A DNA stretch of 64,000 bases from Hallerella sp963660435 (lineage in GTDB: Bacteria > Fibrobacterota > Fibrobacteria > Fibrobacterales > Fibrobacteraceae): positions 261,783-325,782 of the forward strand of contig CAVKYI010000001.1 in assembly GCA_963660435.1 (NCBI GenBank). The letters run 5' to 3'. Positions within the stretch are counted from its first letter, which is position 1. Every line of letters starts with the position of its first letter. Shown here piece by piece: positions 8,211 to 16,609 of the stretch. Below the pieces are notes generated by a model, which was not told where the DNA came from, searched no databases, and saw nothing but the letters and a program-made list of their open reading frames with translations. The translations under genes and the position numbers were made by a program.

Positions 8211-8978
8211 CTACAGCGAATGCAGCTTGCTGACGAAATTTCGGCTTACGGGAATGACCGTATGATCCTTGTCGTGCAGCTTGATGCAAAAGTGCCCGTT
8301 GATAAGACGCTGGTATTCCGCGATGGCGTCGATCGCGACGAGGTGCGCTCGGTGGACGCGGACGAATTGCGCCGGGTCGAGGCGCTTTTCCAGATCGATC
8401 AGCGGCGTGCTGATGATGAACTTGCCGCTCGACGCGTAAACCGTCGTGTATTTTTCTTCGCTCTGGAAACGGAAAACGTTCTCTAGCGGGATGAGAATGG
8501 TCCTTTCCCCGATTTTTGCCTGGATACGCCGAAGGTAAGGCTCGTGGCTTTCGGAATTTCTCGCCTGGAGCTTTTCCAGGGAAACCTCGGATGCCGATTC
8601 TTCGCTGAGAAACTTGCCCAGTCGGCGAATCTTGTCCATGCATACGGCGAGCCGCTCGTCTTCGACGGGCTTCAGCAGGTAATCGACGGTATCTTCGGCG
8701 AAAGCCTTGAGCGCATATTCGTCGTATGCCGTGGTGAAGACGACAAGCGGATCCTCTTCGCTGTCGATTTCCTTGAGAACGTCGAAGCCGTTCTTGTCGG
8801 GCATCTGGATGTCGAGAAAGACTAGATCCGGATGATGCGTGCGAATTTGCGACACGGCTTCGTTTCCCGTGCTGGCTTCGCCAATGACGGAAACCAGGTC
8901 GGAATAGGGTTCGAGAAGTTTTCGCATCCGCATCCGGGCCAGAGGTTCGTCATCGACAATTAGGGTCTTGAATTGCAT
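8211..8978 (-). CDS. LytTR-family response regulator
   Basis: This 255-residue two-domain regulator has a receiver domain at residues 3-120. Its acidic pocket is D9-D10, the phospho-acceptor is D56 in PDLVFLDIQMP, and there is a TTAYDEYALKAF segment and a K-P pair (LLKPVED). A LytTR DNA-binding domain occupies about 150-250 (RIQAKIGERTILIPLENV, TPLIDLEKRLDPAQFVRVHRAHLV). LytR/AlgR regulators control surface properties, transport or virulence factors and usually pair with a 5TM or LytS histidine kinase. None lies in this window, so the regulator is an orphan here. A TATATT on the minus strand ends 6 nt before the ATG and no Shine-Dalgarno is visible, so the mRNA may be leaderless. Confidence 0.93.
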   Translation of the reverse strand: MQFKTLIVDDEPLARMRMRKLLEPYSDLVSVIGEASTGNEAVSQIRTHHPDLVFLDIQMPDKNGFDVLKEIDSEEDPLVVFTTAYDEYALKAFAEDTVDYLLKPVEDERLAVCMDKIRRLGKFLSEESASEVSLEKLQARNSESHEPYLRRIQAKIGERTILIPLENVFRFQSEEKYTTVYASSGKFIISTPLIDLEKRLDPAQFVRVHRAHLVAIDAIAEYQRLINGHFCIKLHDKDHTVIPVSRNFVSKLHSL

Positions 8979-9006
8979 AGTTCAAATATAAATCGTTGAA
9001 AAATTT

Positions 9007-10359
9007 TTAGAGAAGTCCTTCGATAAAAATGACAAGGATGAGAAGGGGAAGCACAAAGCGGAAGTAATTCTTGAACCAGAGAGGAATCTTGAATCCTTCG
9101 CCCTTGTTCGCTTCGGCGATATACTTGTCGAATCCCCAGCCCCACTTGGTGACGCAGAAGAGGAGATAGACCAGGGAACCCAGCGGAAGGAGGAAGTTCG
9201 ATACGATAAAGTCTTCGGAATCGAGAATGTCCTTGCCGCCGAAGAACTTCACGTCGCTCAGAATGTTGTATCCGAGAGCGCAGGGAATCGAAGTGACGAG
9301 GACTATCGCGAGGCAGACAATGGTCGCCTTCTTGCGCGTCCAGCGGAATTCGTCAAGGCATCCGGAGAGCAGGTTCTCAAAGACGGCAAGGACGGTAGAG
9401 AGGCTTGCAAATGTCATGAAAAGGAAAAATGCCGCGCCCCAGAAGCGTCCGCCGGGCATGTCGAGGAATACGTGGGGAAGCGTGAGGAAGATGAGGCTTG
9501 GACCCGCATCCGGTTCGACGTTGTAGGAAAAGCAGGCCGGGAAGATGATGAGGCCCGCGGAGAGAGCGACGATCGTGTCGAGAATGCAGATGCGAATCGC
9601 TTCGCCGCCGAGCGTGTATTTGTCGGAAGTGTAGGAACCGAAGATTTCCATGGCGCCGACACCGAGCGAAAGAGTAAAGAACGCCTGGTTCATTGCGGCG
9701 GTGATAACGTGTCCGAGGCCTTGGCGCTGGACATTTTCAAGGCTCGGAAGCAGGTAGAACTTGACGCCTTCCATCGCGTTTGGAAGGATGAGGCTGTGGA
9801 CGGCGAGGACGACGATTAGGACTAGAAGCCCGAGCATCATTACCTTGGATACGGCTTCGAGCCCTTTCTGGATGCCGAAACTGTTGATGACAAATCCGAA
9901 GACGACTGTCGCGCCCATGCCGAGAAGCATCTGCGTCGGGCTTCCGAGCATGGTGCCGAAAACGTTCTTTACGCCGTCCGCGGCGACACCCGCAAAGGAT
10001 CCGAACGAGAATTTGCAGAAGTAGTTGAGCATCCATCCCGAAACGGTCGTGTAATACATCATGAGCATCAGACAGCCGAGAAAGCAGAAGTAGCCGTGAA
10101 TGTGCCACTTGCTGCCCTTGGGTTCGAGCGTCTTGTAGCCGGAAACGGCTGTTCGGTGCGAGGCGCGGCCCACGGCGAGTTCCATCGTGAGAATGGGCGC
10201 TCCCATCAGGACGAGGGATAGCAGGTAGAAGAGGACGAAGATTCCTCCGCCGTTCTGTCCGACGAGAAACGGAAACTTCCAGACGTTTCCGATGCCGATT
10301 GCGCACCCGGCGGCGACGAGAATAAACCCTAGACGGGACTTGAAGCTTTCGCGTTCCAT
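9007..10359 (-). CDS. Sodium:neurotransmitter symporter (SNF) family transporter
   Basis: This 450-residue inner-membrane protein has about 11-12 predicted transmembrane helices. TM1 carries the family signature RLGFILVAAGCAIGIGNVWK followed by FPFLVGQNGGG, with the unwound helix that binds Na+ and substrate in LeuT-like carriers. Bacterial members import amino acids or related compounds with sodium. The substrate cannot be predicted. The length is near the bacterial norm (about 440-500). It begins 7 nt after the stop of the inositol-monophosphatase-like gene, so the two are co-transcribed. The response regulator lies 28 nt downstream but has its own -10-like sequence. Confidence 0.92.
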   Translation of the reverse strand: MERESFKSRLGFILVAAGCAIGIGNVWKFPFLVGQNGGGIFVLFYLLSLVLMGAPILTMELAVGRASHRTAVSGYKTLEPKGSKWHIHGYFCFLGCLMLMMYYTTVSGWMLNYFCKFSFGSFAGVAADGVKNVFGTMLGSPTQMLLGMGATVVFGFVINSFGIQKGLEAVSKVMMLGLLVLIVVLAVHSLILPNAMEGVKFYLLPSLENVQRQGLGHVITAAMNQAFFTLSLGVGAMEIFGSYTSDKYTLGGEAIRICILDTIVALSAGLIIFPACFSYNVEPDAGPSLIFLTLPHVFLDMPGGRFWGAAFFLFMTFASLSTVLAVFENLLSGCLDEFRWTRKKATIVCLAIVLVTSIPCALGYNILSDVKFFGGKDILDSEDFIVSNFLLPLGSLVYLLFCVTKWGWGFDKYIAEANKGEGFKIPLWFKNYFRFVLPLLILVIFIEGLL

Positions 10360-10366
10360 GATTTCC

Positions 10367-11161
10367 TCACTTTAACATTTGAATTATTTGACGGTGTAAA
10401 ATTCCATTGGAGAAGAGAACCTGTTCTCCATCGACAAGGCGGACCGGGTCTCCGGAAAGTTCCGTGACTTTTCCGCCCGCTTCCCGGACGATGAGCGTGA
10501 TGCCCGCGATATCCCACGGATAGCTCATGGTCATGACGAACGCGTCGAGCGATCCTTGCGCCGTGAGCGTCCCTTCGACGACCGCGCTGCCGTAGCACTT
10601 GACTCGGGTGCAGCTTTCCGCTTCGCGCTGGAAGTTCTGCAGGTTCTGCGCATTGACGCTTTCCCAGTTTCCGACGTTGAAGTCCCCGTTCGAGACGATT
10701 GCGCGGGAAAGTTCGTGCGTTTCGCTCACATGGATGCGCTCTCCGTTCACAAAGGCTCCGCCGTTTTGGCTTGCCGTGTAGGTCTTGCCGAGGGCAGGGA
10801 GAGAAATGGCGGCGACGACGGGTTCCGCTCCGTTTTCCGTATTTTCGACGAGGGCGACGGAAACGCCCCACAGCGGGATTCCGCGGCTGAAATTGACCGT
10901 GCCGTCAACCGGATCGACTATCCATTCGAAGCGAGCGCCTTCCTTGACGTGGCCCGCTTCTTCGGTGCGGATGGAATGTTCCGGAAATTCTTCCCGGATG
11001 CGCGAAACGATAAGACGCTCGCTTTCGATATCCGCGGACGTGACGACATCCTTCGGATTCTTGAATCGGACGCTTTCGAGATGCCTTTGCATTTGAAGAG
11101 CCTTTGCCCCCGCTTCTTCGGCGAAAGCTTTCGCTCTTTCTAAAATCTTGGAAAAATCCAT
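10367..11161 (-). CDS. Inositol monophosphatase family protein (SuhB-like)
   Basis: This 264-residue Mg2+-dependent phosphatase belongs to the IMPase superfamily. Metal-binding motifs are visible: RTEEAGH (Glu67-Glu68, equivalent to GEE), DPVDGTVNF at 83-91, and PWDIAGITLIVREAGG near the C-terminus. Members hydrolyse inositol-1-phosphate, fructose-1,6-bisphosphate, histidinol phosphate or 3'-phosphoadenosine phosphate, and SuhB also acts in rRNA antitermination. The substrate cannot be set from the motif alone. It heads an operon with the SNF transporter. On the minus strand TATATT (11174-11169) ends 7 nt before the ATG with no Shine-Dalgarno, a leaderless-like arrangement. Confidence 0.9.
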   Translation of the reverse strand: MDFSKILERAKAFAEEAGAKALQMQRHLESVRFKNPKDVVTSADIESERLIVSRIREEFPEHSIRTEEAGHVKEGARFEWIVDPVDGTVNFSRGIPLWGVSVALVENTENGAEPVVAAISLPALGKTYTASQNGGAFVNGERIHVSETHELSRAIVSNGDFNVGNWESVNAQNLQNFQREAESCTRVKCYGSAVVEGTLTAQGSLDAFVMTMSYPWDIAGITLIVREAGGKVTELSGDPVRLVDGEQVLFSNGILHRQIIQMLK

Positions 11162-11232
11162 AAGGCAAAATATAAAAAAAGACGGAAATCTGCCTTTTCA
11201 TGAAGGCCGAATTTGACGTTAAACTTGCATGT

Positions 11233-12127
11233 TCAATCTTTCAAATGGACTTTCGGTTTGCCGTTTTCAATCCGGATGCTTGTAGCATCGCCCGTAGCGG
11301 GCGTGCCGTTGAGTCTGTAAATTGAATGTGACGATTGTTTTTTGCTTGAATGCCCATTTTGAGCGTTTCTTATCGAACTAATTTCTTTTTCGAACGCCTC
11401 TTTTGTGAAACATATATCTGTGTACCGATAATACATCGGATACGGATAGGATGTCGGAATAAAAGGATCAAATTTGGGTGTCCCTTTGTCTTGAAATTGG
11501 CACTGCACTTGGAACGATGCACACCGGGTGGGCGGAGCCTGTAAAAGCTGACAATAAGCGTAATACGTAGAATCTTTTTTATATATAAAGAAAATGGAAT
11601 CTATGCTTTCCTCGATTTTAAAAGAGCCGTGATAAAAAAAACGATGTTCGTTGGTTGCATAGTCTGCAAGACGAGTTTTCTGACTCTTTAAATGGATAAA
11701 AATTGTTGAATCATTTAAGTTTAATGTGGAATCAAAAATAAATTCATTTGTCCTTTGAATCCAAACTGAATCTGTCCGTGCGAAAGTCGTATCCATCAAC
11801 ACATTGAATTCATATGCACAATAGGCGCTGTCTAAACTTGAGCACAGCTCAAATCCGTGCCATAAAGAAAATGTTTTTTCCTGTTGGCTCGTCATAGAGA
11901 TCTAAACCCGTTGAAGCTCCCCAAAATAATCCATTTTCATTAAAGATAAAGTCCAATGAGTCCGCTTCCGAAGACAACAGATTCCAAAAAGCGGTTGTAT
12001 TGACTTCGGAATCCTCGGAACAATATTCTGTAGAGGGACAGGGAAATCCTCCAAGAACCTGGTTCCAAGTTGTCGCAAACGAATATAAATGAAATCCCGC
12101 AAAGACAATAAAAGCGATTCTTTTCAT
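11233..12127 (-). pseudogene. Frameshifted secreted protein of unknown function
   Basis: Two overlapping frames read as one broken gene. The first (12127 down to 11849, 92 codons) starts with a signal peptide (MKRIAFIVFAGFHLYSFA) behind a perfect AGGAGGTG ribosome binding site. The second (11895 down to 11233, 220 codons) has no signal or ribosome binding site of its own. Joining them at the T6 run on the plus strand (11874-11879, A6 in the mRNA) gives a continuous protein through GLDLYDEPTGK and TFSLWHGFELC. One extra A in the run would explain the break. The C-terminus (SIYRLNGTPATG, IRIENGKPKVHL) resembles short sorting tails in related genomes. I recognise no family. It is clearly richer in A+T than its neighbours. 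It may be a true pseudogene, a phase-variable gene or a sequencing error. Confidence 0.6.
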
Positions 12128-12350
12128 ATTTCACCTCCTGTTTTTCTTTTGGGTTGACTGGAAAAGCAGCGGAAGGAAGGGGTTGTGTCACCTCTAAAAA
12201 TACATCAATCAGCAAGAAAGTCAATTCCCGGCGCTACTTTCCTTCCTTTTCGGGTCCGGGGTGAGGCAAAGTATAAAAAATATGTCGAATCGAGTTCTGG
12301 TTCGTTTGGAATGTTCGCGCAAGCCTTGCCGATTAGCTAGTATTTCCTTT

Positions 12351-15300
12351 ATGCCGATGTTTCAAAAAAATATTCTCGCAAAGTATCTGAAAAATCTGCC
12401 CGATGTCTCGGAACGTTATATGCGTTTCCGGAAAAATTTTCTGGATATCGTCAGGCAGAAAAATATTCGGGAAAGCAAGGAAGAAACCTATCAGGAAGGA
12501 TTTCTGCGGGAACTTTTCGTGGATTGCTTGGGCTATGCGATCAATCCGACGCCCGGTTTCAATCTGAAGACGGAATGGAAAAACGAGACCGATTCCAGAA
12601 AAGCCGATGGAGCTATTTTGATCGACGGCAAGGCAATAGGAATTATCGAACTCAAGGACCACAAGACTAGTGACTTGAGGAAGGTAGAAACGCAGGCTTT
12701 TGGATACAAGAACAATCACTCCGGGGCGAGGTATGTCGTCATCAGCAATTTCGAGAGGCTGCGGTTTTATATCGACGATACGACGGAAAGCGAGGAGTTT
12801 GATCTTTTCCATTTGACGGAAGAGGCGTTTCGCAAGCTGTATCTGTTGCTCGCTTTCGAAAACATTCTCGCGGGCATTCCCTTGAGAATCAAGGAAGAAA
12901 GCAGAAGCGAAGAAAAATCCATAACAGAAAAACTTTATCGGGACTATTCAACGTTTAAACGCGAACTTTTTGAAGACATCCTGAAACGAAATGGAAATAT
13001 TGCGGACAAGCTTGTCCTTTTCCGAAAGACCCAGAAACTTTTGGATCGTTTGCTATTCATCTTTTTTGCAGAAGATCGCGGGCTGATCCCCGTGAACATG
13101 ACCTTGCGGATTATTGACGATGTTCACCAGTTGCGCGATCTGTCGATGGGCGTTTCCCTGTATGAACGCTTTCAGACATATTTTCACTGGATCGATATCG
13201 GACATCGTGGAAAGGACTTTGAAATTCAGGCTTACAACGGGGGATTGTTCAAACCGGACGATATTTTGGATGGTCTGAAAATCGACGACGAGCTTTTGGA
13301 GCGCCACACGAAAATCCTCAGCGCATACGATTTTGAAAGCGAAGTCAGCGTGGATATCCTGGGGCACATCTTTGAACATTCGCTGAGCGAAATCGAGGAA
13401 ATACAGAACGAGCTGAACGGCGTTGCCGAAAAAAGAACGTCGAAACGCAAAAAGGACGGCGTGTTCTACACGCCCGCCTACATCACGAAATATATCGTGG
13501 AAAATACAATCGGCGTTTTGTGCGAAAACAAAAAACGGGAACAGGGAATCGATCTGGACGAAGACGCTTTTCGTTTGCGGGAAAAAGCCTTGCGCCCGGA
13601 CGCTCGCAAGAAATGGATTGAAAAGTTCGATTCCTATCGCCGATGGCTTTTGGAACTTTCGATTGTCGATCCCGCTTGCGGCAGCGGAGCTTTTTTTAAT
13701 GCGGCGGTTCAATTCTTAAAGGAAGAACACAAAAAGATCGATGCGGCCAAGGCGGCACTCTTTGAAAACGGCGACGATATCCAGATGGCGTTTTCGGACA
13801 TTGAAAGTTCCATTCTCGAAAAGAACATTTACGGTGTCGATATCAATGAGGAATCCGTAGAAATCGCGAAACTCAGCCTGTGGTTGCATACGGCAAGGCC
13901 AGGGCGCAAGCTGAGCAATCTGAACGGCAATCTGAAATGCGGAAACAGCCTGATAGACGATGCGAACGTAGCTCCCGCAAAGGCGTTTGACTGGAAAAGG
14001 GAATTTCCCGAAGTGTTTGCGAAAGGAGGTTTCGATGTCGTTATCGGAAATCCGCCGTATCTGAGAGTTCAGGGATTGCGGGAAAACTATGATAGGGAAA
14101 CAAGATTTTACGAATACAACTATTGTTCGGCGACCGAACGATTTGATATCTATGCACTCTTTATGGAACGGGGATTCTCCCTTTTGAATCAGGATGGAAT
14201 GCTTTCCTTCATTTTGCCGCATAAGTTTATGAATGCGTCTTTTGGAATTGGCATCAGAAAGTTCATCTATGAGAAAAAAGCCTTGAATAGGCTGGTACAT
14301 TTTGGAGAGTACCAAGTATTCGATGAGGCGAGCGTTTATACTTGCATCATTACGCTTTCGGAGAAAAACGAAACTTTTGGCTTTGCCAAGGTAAATCCCT
14401 TGGAGCTTCAAAGAGAAATAAATTTTGAAGAACATTCGATAAACGAACTTTTCGATGGCGAGAAATGGAAGTTGAACGGAAAAAAAGAATCTTTGGTACT
14501 TGAGGCAATGAATAGGCAAAATCAAAAAGTAAAGGATGTGTTTAAAGGAGTTTTCCAAGGAATCGTCAGTGGGGACAATAAAGCGTTTTACCTCTATCAT
14601 TGTAAAGAATGTACTAGCGATATAAAGGGATTTTCCCAGGCTTTAAATCAGTATGTTTCGATAGAGAAAGAAGTTTGCAGACGAATTTATACAGGAAAGA
14701 CGATTACGCGTTACGCTTTGAAAAATCGTGAAGAATATATGATTTACCCGTATTGTTTAAGCGAAAGGAAAACGACTTTTTTCTCGGAAAGCGAGATGAA
14801 AGAAAAATTTCCACACTGCTATGATTATTTTTGTTCGATACGAAATCGATTGGAGTCAAGAGGTTCTGAATCGATGAAATATCCTGTTTGGTATGCCTTG
14901 TGGAATGCAAGAAATATTGAAAATCTTTGTTCTTGTAAAATTTTGACACCCGATATTTGTTTCGGCGCTTCGATGGTATATGATTGTCAAGGAAATTTTT
15001 ATAACGATACATCCTATGGCTTGATATTGAAGGAACCTACGGAAGTAAAGTACAAGGCTTATCTCGCTGTTTTAAACTCTAATATCGCTTGGTATTTTTT
15101 AAGCAAGACCGGAACGGGGTTGCGTGGGGGCTTTTTTAGATTTAAAACGAAATACCTGGAACCGATGCCGCTTCCTGAAATGACAGAAGAAAGCTTACAG
15201 ACATTATCATCCCTCGCTGACACGATGCTTTCCCAAAATAAAAGCCTTCAGGAAAAACGAAGCCGGTTCCTTCGCCGTGTTTCCGAAAATTTCGAGAACA

Positions 15301-15572
15301 TCAAGATGACGGCTGCGTTGGAAAAGTTTGACGAATTGGATTTCAAGAAATTCCTTGGCGAATTGAAAAAGCAAAAGTTCAAGCTTTCTTTGGACAAACA
15401 GGATGAATGGGAAGAATATTTTGACAAGTACAAATCCGAATGTCGTGAAATTTCTGAAACCATTGCGAAAACCGACAGCGAAATCAATCAAAAGGTTTAT
15501 TCGCTTTACGGCCTTGCCGCCGAGGAAATCGCCATTGTGGAAATGGTGAAGCAGGCAACATCCTCTCCGTAA
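12351..15572 (+). CDS. Type IIG restriction-modification enzyme (Eco57I-like)
   Basis: This single protein of about 1073 residues cuts and methylates DNA. The N-terminal endonuclease part (about residues 20-200) has a PD-(D/E)xK-like core, ADGAILIDGKAIGIIELK. A helical connector follows. The N6-adenine methyltransferase has motif I DPACGSGAFF (about 440) and motif IV GNPPYLRVQ (about 566). The C-terminal third is a TaqI-like target-recognition region (FRFKTKYLEPMPLPEM). No separate methyltransferase or specificity gene adjoins it, as expected for type IIG. The start is uncertain: the frame opens at a GTG at 12261, with ATGs at 12282, 12351 and 12357. I chose 12351 because upstream codons look non-coding and TAGTAT (12338-12343) sits 7 nt before it. 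AT-rich composition, strongest at 14.4-15.1 kb, suggests horizontal transfer. Confidence 0.9.
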   Translation: MPMFQKNILAKYLKNLPDVSERYMRFRKNFLDIVRQKNIRESKEETYQEGFLRELFVDCLGYAINPTPGFNLKTEWKNETDSRKADGAILIDGKAIGIIELKDHKTSDLRKVETQAFGYKNNHSGARYVVISNFERLRFYIDDTTESEEFDLFHLTEEAFRKLYLLLAFENILAGIPLRIKEESRSEEKSITEKLYRDYSTFKRELFEDILKRNGNIADKLVLFRKTQKLLDRLLFIFFAEDRGLIPVNMTLRIIDDVHQLRDLSMGVSLYERFQTYFHWIDIGHRGKDFEIQAYNGGLFKPDDILDGLKIDDELLERHTKILSAYDFESEVSVDILGHIFEHSLSEIEEIQNELNGVAEKRTSKRKKDGVFYTPAYITKYIVENTIGVLCENKKREQGIDLDEDAFRLREKALRPDARKKWIEKFDSYRRWLLELSIVDPACGSGAFFNAAVQFLKEEHKKIDAAKAALFENGDDIQMAFSDIESSILEKNIYGVDINEESVEIAKLSLWLHTARPGRKLSNLNGNLKCGNSLIDDANVAPAKAFDWKREFPEVFAKGGFDVVIGNPPYLRVQGLRENYDRETRFYEYNYCSATERFDIYALFMERGFSLLNQDGMLSFILPHKFMNASFGIGIRKFIYEKKALNRLVHFGEYQVFDEASVYTCIITLSEKNETFGFAKVNPLELQREINFEEHSINELFDGEKWKLNGKKESLVLEAMNRQNQKVKDVFKGVFQGIVSGDNKAFYLYHCKECTSDIKGFSQALNQYVSIEKEVCRRIYTGKTITRYALKNREEYMIYPYCLSERKTTFFSESEMKEKFPHCYDYFCSIRNRLESRGSESMKYPVWYALWNARNIENLCSCKILTPDICFGASMVYDCQGNFYNDTSYGLILKEPTEVKYKAYLAVLNSNIAWYFLSKTGTGLRGGFFRFKTKYLEPMPLPEMTEESLQTLSSLADTMLSQNKSLQEKRSRFLRRVSENFENIKMTAALEKFDELDFKKFLGELKKQKFKLSLDKQDEWEEYFDKYKSECREISETIAKTDSEINQKVYSLYGLAAEEIAIVEMVKQATSSP

Positions 15573-15590
15573 TATTCTAAATTTCCCATT

Positions 15591-16592
15591 ATGAAAAAAT
15601 GGATTTGTCTTTTTGTCTTGAGCGTTGTTTCCTTCGCCTTTTCCGCGGAATGGGCGAGCGATTACAATTCGATGATCGCTTTCCAGAAGGATCAGAACCG
15701 GTCGGGCTACGTGAAGCCGATTGCGACCTATATGGGAACGGTTCTCAACGGCAGCTGGATTTCGAGCGCGACGCTCGATCGCGGATTTTCCTTCGAAGCG
15801 GGACTTCCGTTCCAGATTGCTTTCGTGGAATCTGCCGACCGCACTTACAAATCGTCCCCTTGGGGAAAAGTGCCTACGATTTTCGGTGACAAGGCCGATC
15901 TGGGCATCGGCGGAAACGAGGACCTGCACGGACTTTCCGTTTTCACGTTGCCATATCTGCAGCTAGGTTTCGGATTCTACTATACGCGGCTCGCTCTGCG
16001 CGGCATGTATTTCCCGTCGATTTCCGAACTCAAGGGATATCATCTGCTGTCGTTTGGGCTTCAGCACAGCTTTGGGCACTTCTTTATCGACAGGCTTCCT
16101 CCGGCGTTCAAGGATTTTGACGTGAGCCTTTTCTTTGGCTACAATTCCGCCTATATCGGATACGCTCCGGACAAGTGGAAGGGGCAGATGGATCTCGATT
16201 TCGGAACGACCTACACGGCAATCGTTTTTGGGTACAGGCCCGCGAAACTGGTTGAACTCTTGCTTTCCCTCGGCTACCAGACGGTTTCGATGGATGCCGG
16301 CGGAGAGATGGACGCCTACGCGAAGGACGGATCTTACCAGGGAAAGGTAAATCCGGACGTGAGCCTTTCCGGTCGCGGCGGATTTCGGCTGGGGCTTGAA
16401 GTCTCGTTTGCCTTTGGCGAAACGTTCCACCCGGTTGTCGGGTATAATCTCGGCGCGAACAGTTCGATCAACGCGAACATCCTGTACTTCAAGCAGTCGT
16501 TCCATGTCTCGGAATCCGAGAAAAAGGATTCGGTCGAGGATCACGTCATCCGGGAATCCGAAGAAGAAGTCTCCGCGGAAAAGGCTCGGTAA
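15591..16592 (+). CDS. Predicted outer-membrane beta-barrel protein
   Basis: This 333-residue protein has a signal peptide (MKKWICLFVLSVVSFAFSA). It then has alternating aromatic and glycine-rich strands (LQLGFGFYYTRLALRGMYF, FGYRPAKLVELLLSLGYQT, GGFRLGLEVSFAFG) typical of outer-membrane barrels. The last 30 residues are charged (SEKKDSVEDHVIRESEEEVS), unlike the usual terminal aromatic. I recognise no named family; DUF6588-like outer-membrane proteins are the nearest pattern I can suggest. It starts 18 nt after the type IIG gene, but a TAAATT (15578-15583) 7 nt before the ATG suggests its own promoter. uvrC follows after 17 nt. Confidence 0.65.
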   Translation: MKKWICLFVLSVVSFAFSAEWASDYNSMIAFQKDQNRSGYVKPIATYMGTVLNGSWISSATLDRGFSFEAGLPFQIAFVESADRTYKSSPWGKVPTIFGDKADLGIGGNEDLHGLSVFTLPYLQLGFGFYYTRLALRGMYFPSISELKGYHLLSFGLQHSFGHFFIDRLPPAFKDFDVSLFFGYNSAYIGYAPDKWKGQMDLDFGTTYTAIVFGYRPAKLVELLLSLGYQTVSMDAGGEMDAYAKDGSYQGKVNPDVSLSGRGGFRLGLEVSFAFGETFHPVVGYNLGANSSINANILYFKQSFHVSESEKKDSVEDHVIRESEEEVSAEKAR

Positions 16593-16609
16593 GCGACCGC
16601 GGGTTCGCG

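Noticed and set aside
11865..11882. Programmed -1 frameshift at an A-AAA-AAC heptamer
   Set aside because: The heptamer is present in the right phase, but the downstream protein frame is +1, not -1, so classical slippage would not join the two parts.
12351..15572. PglX methyltransferase of a BREX defence system
   Set aside because: The protein has its own N-terminal nuclease motif, and no brx or pgl partner genes are adjacent. A type IIG enzyme explains it fully.
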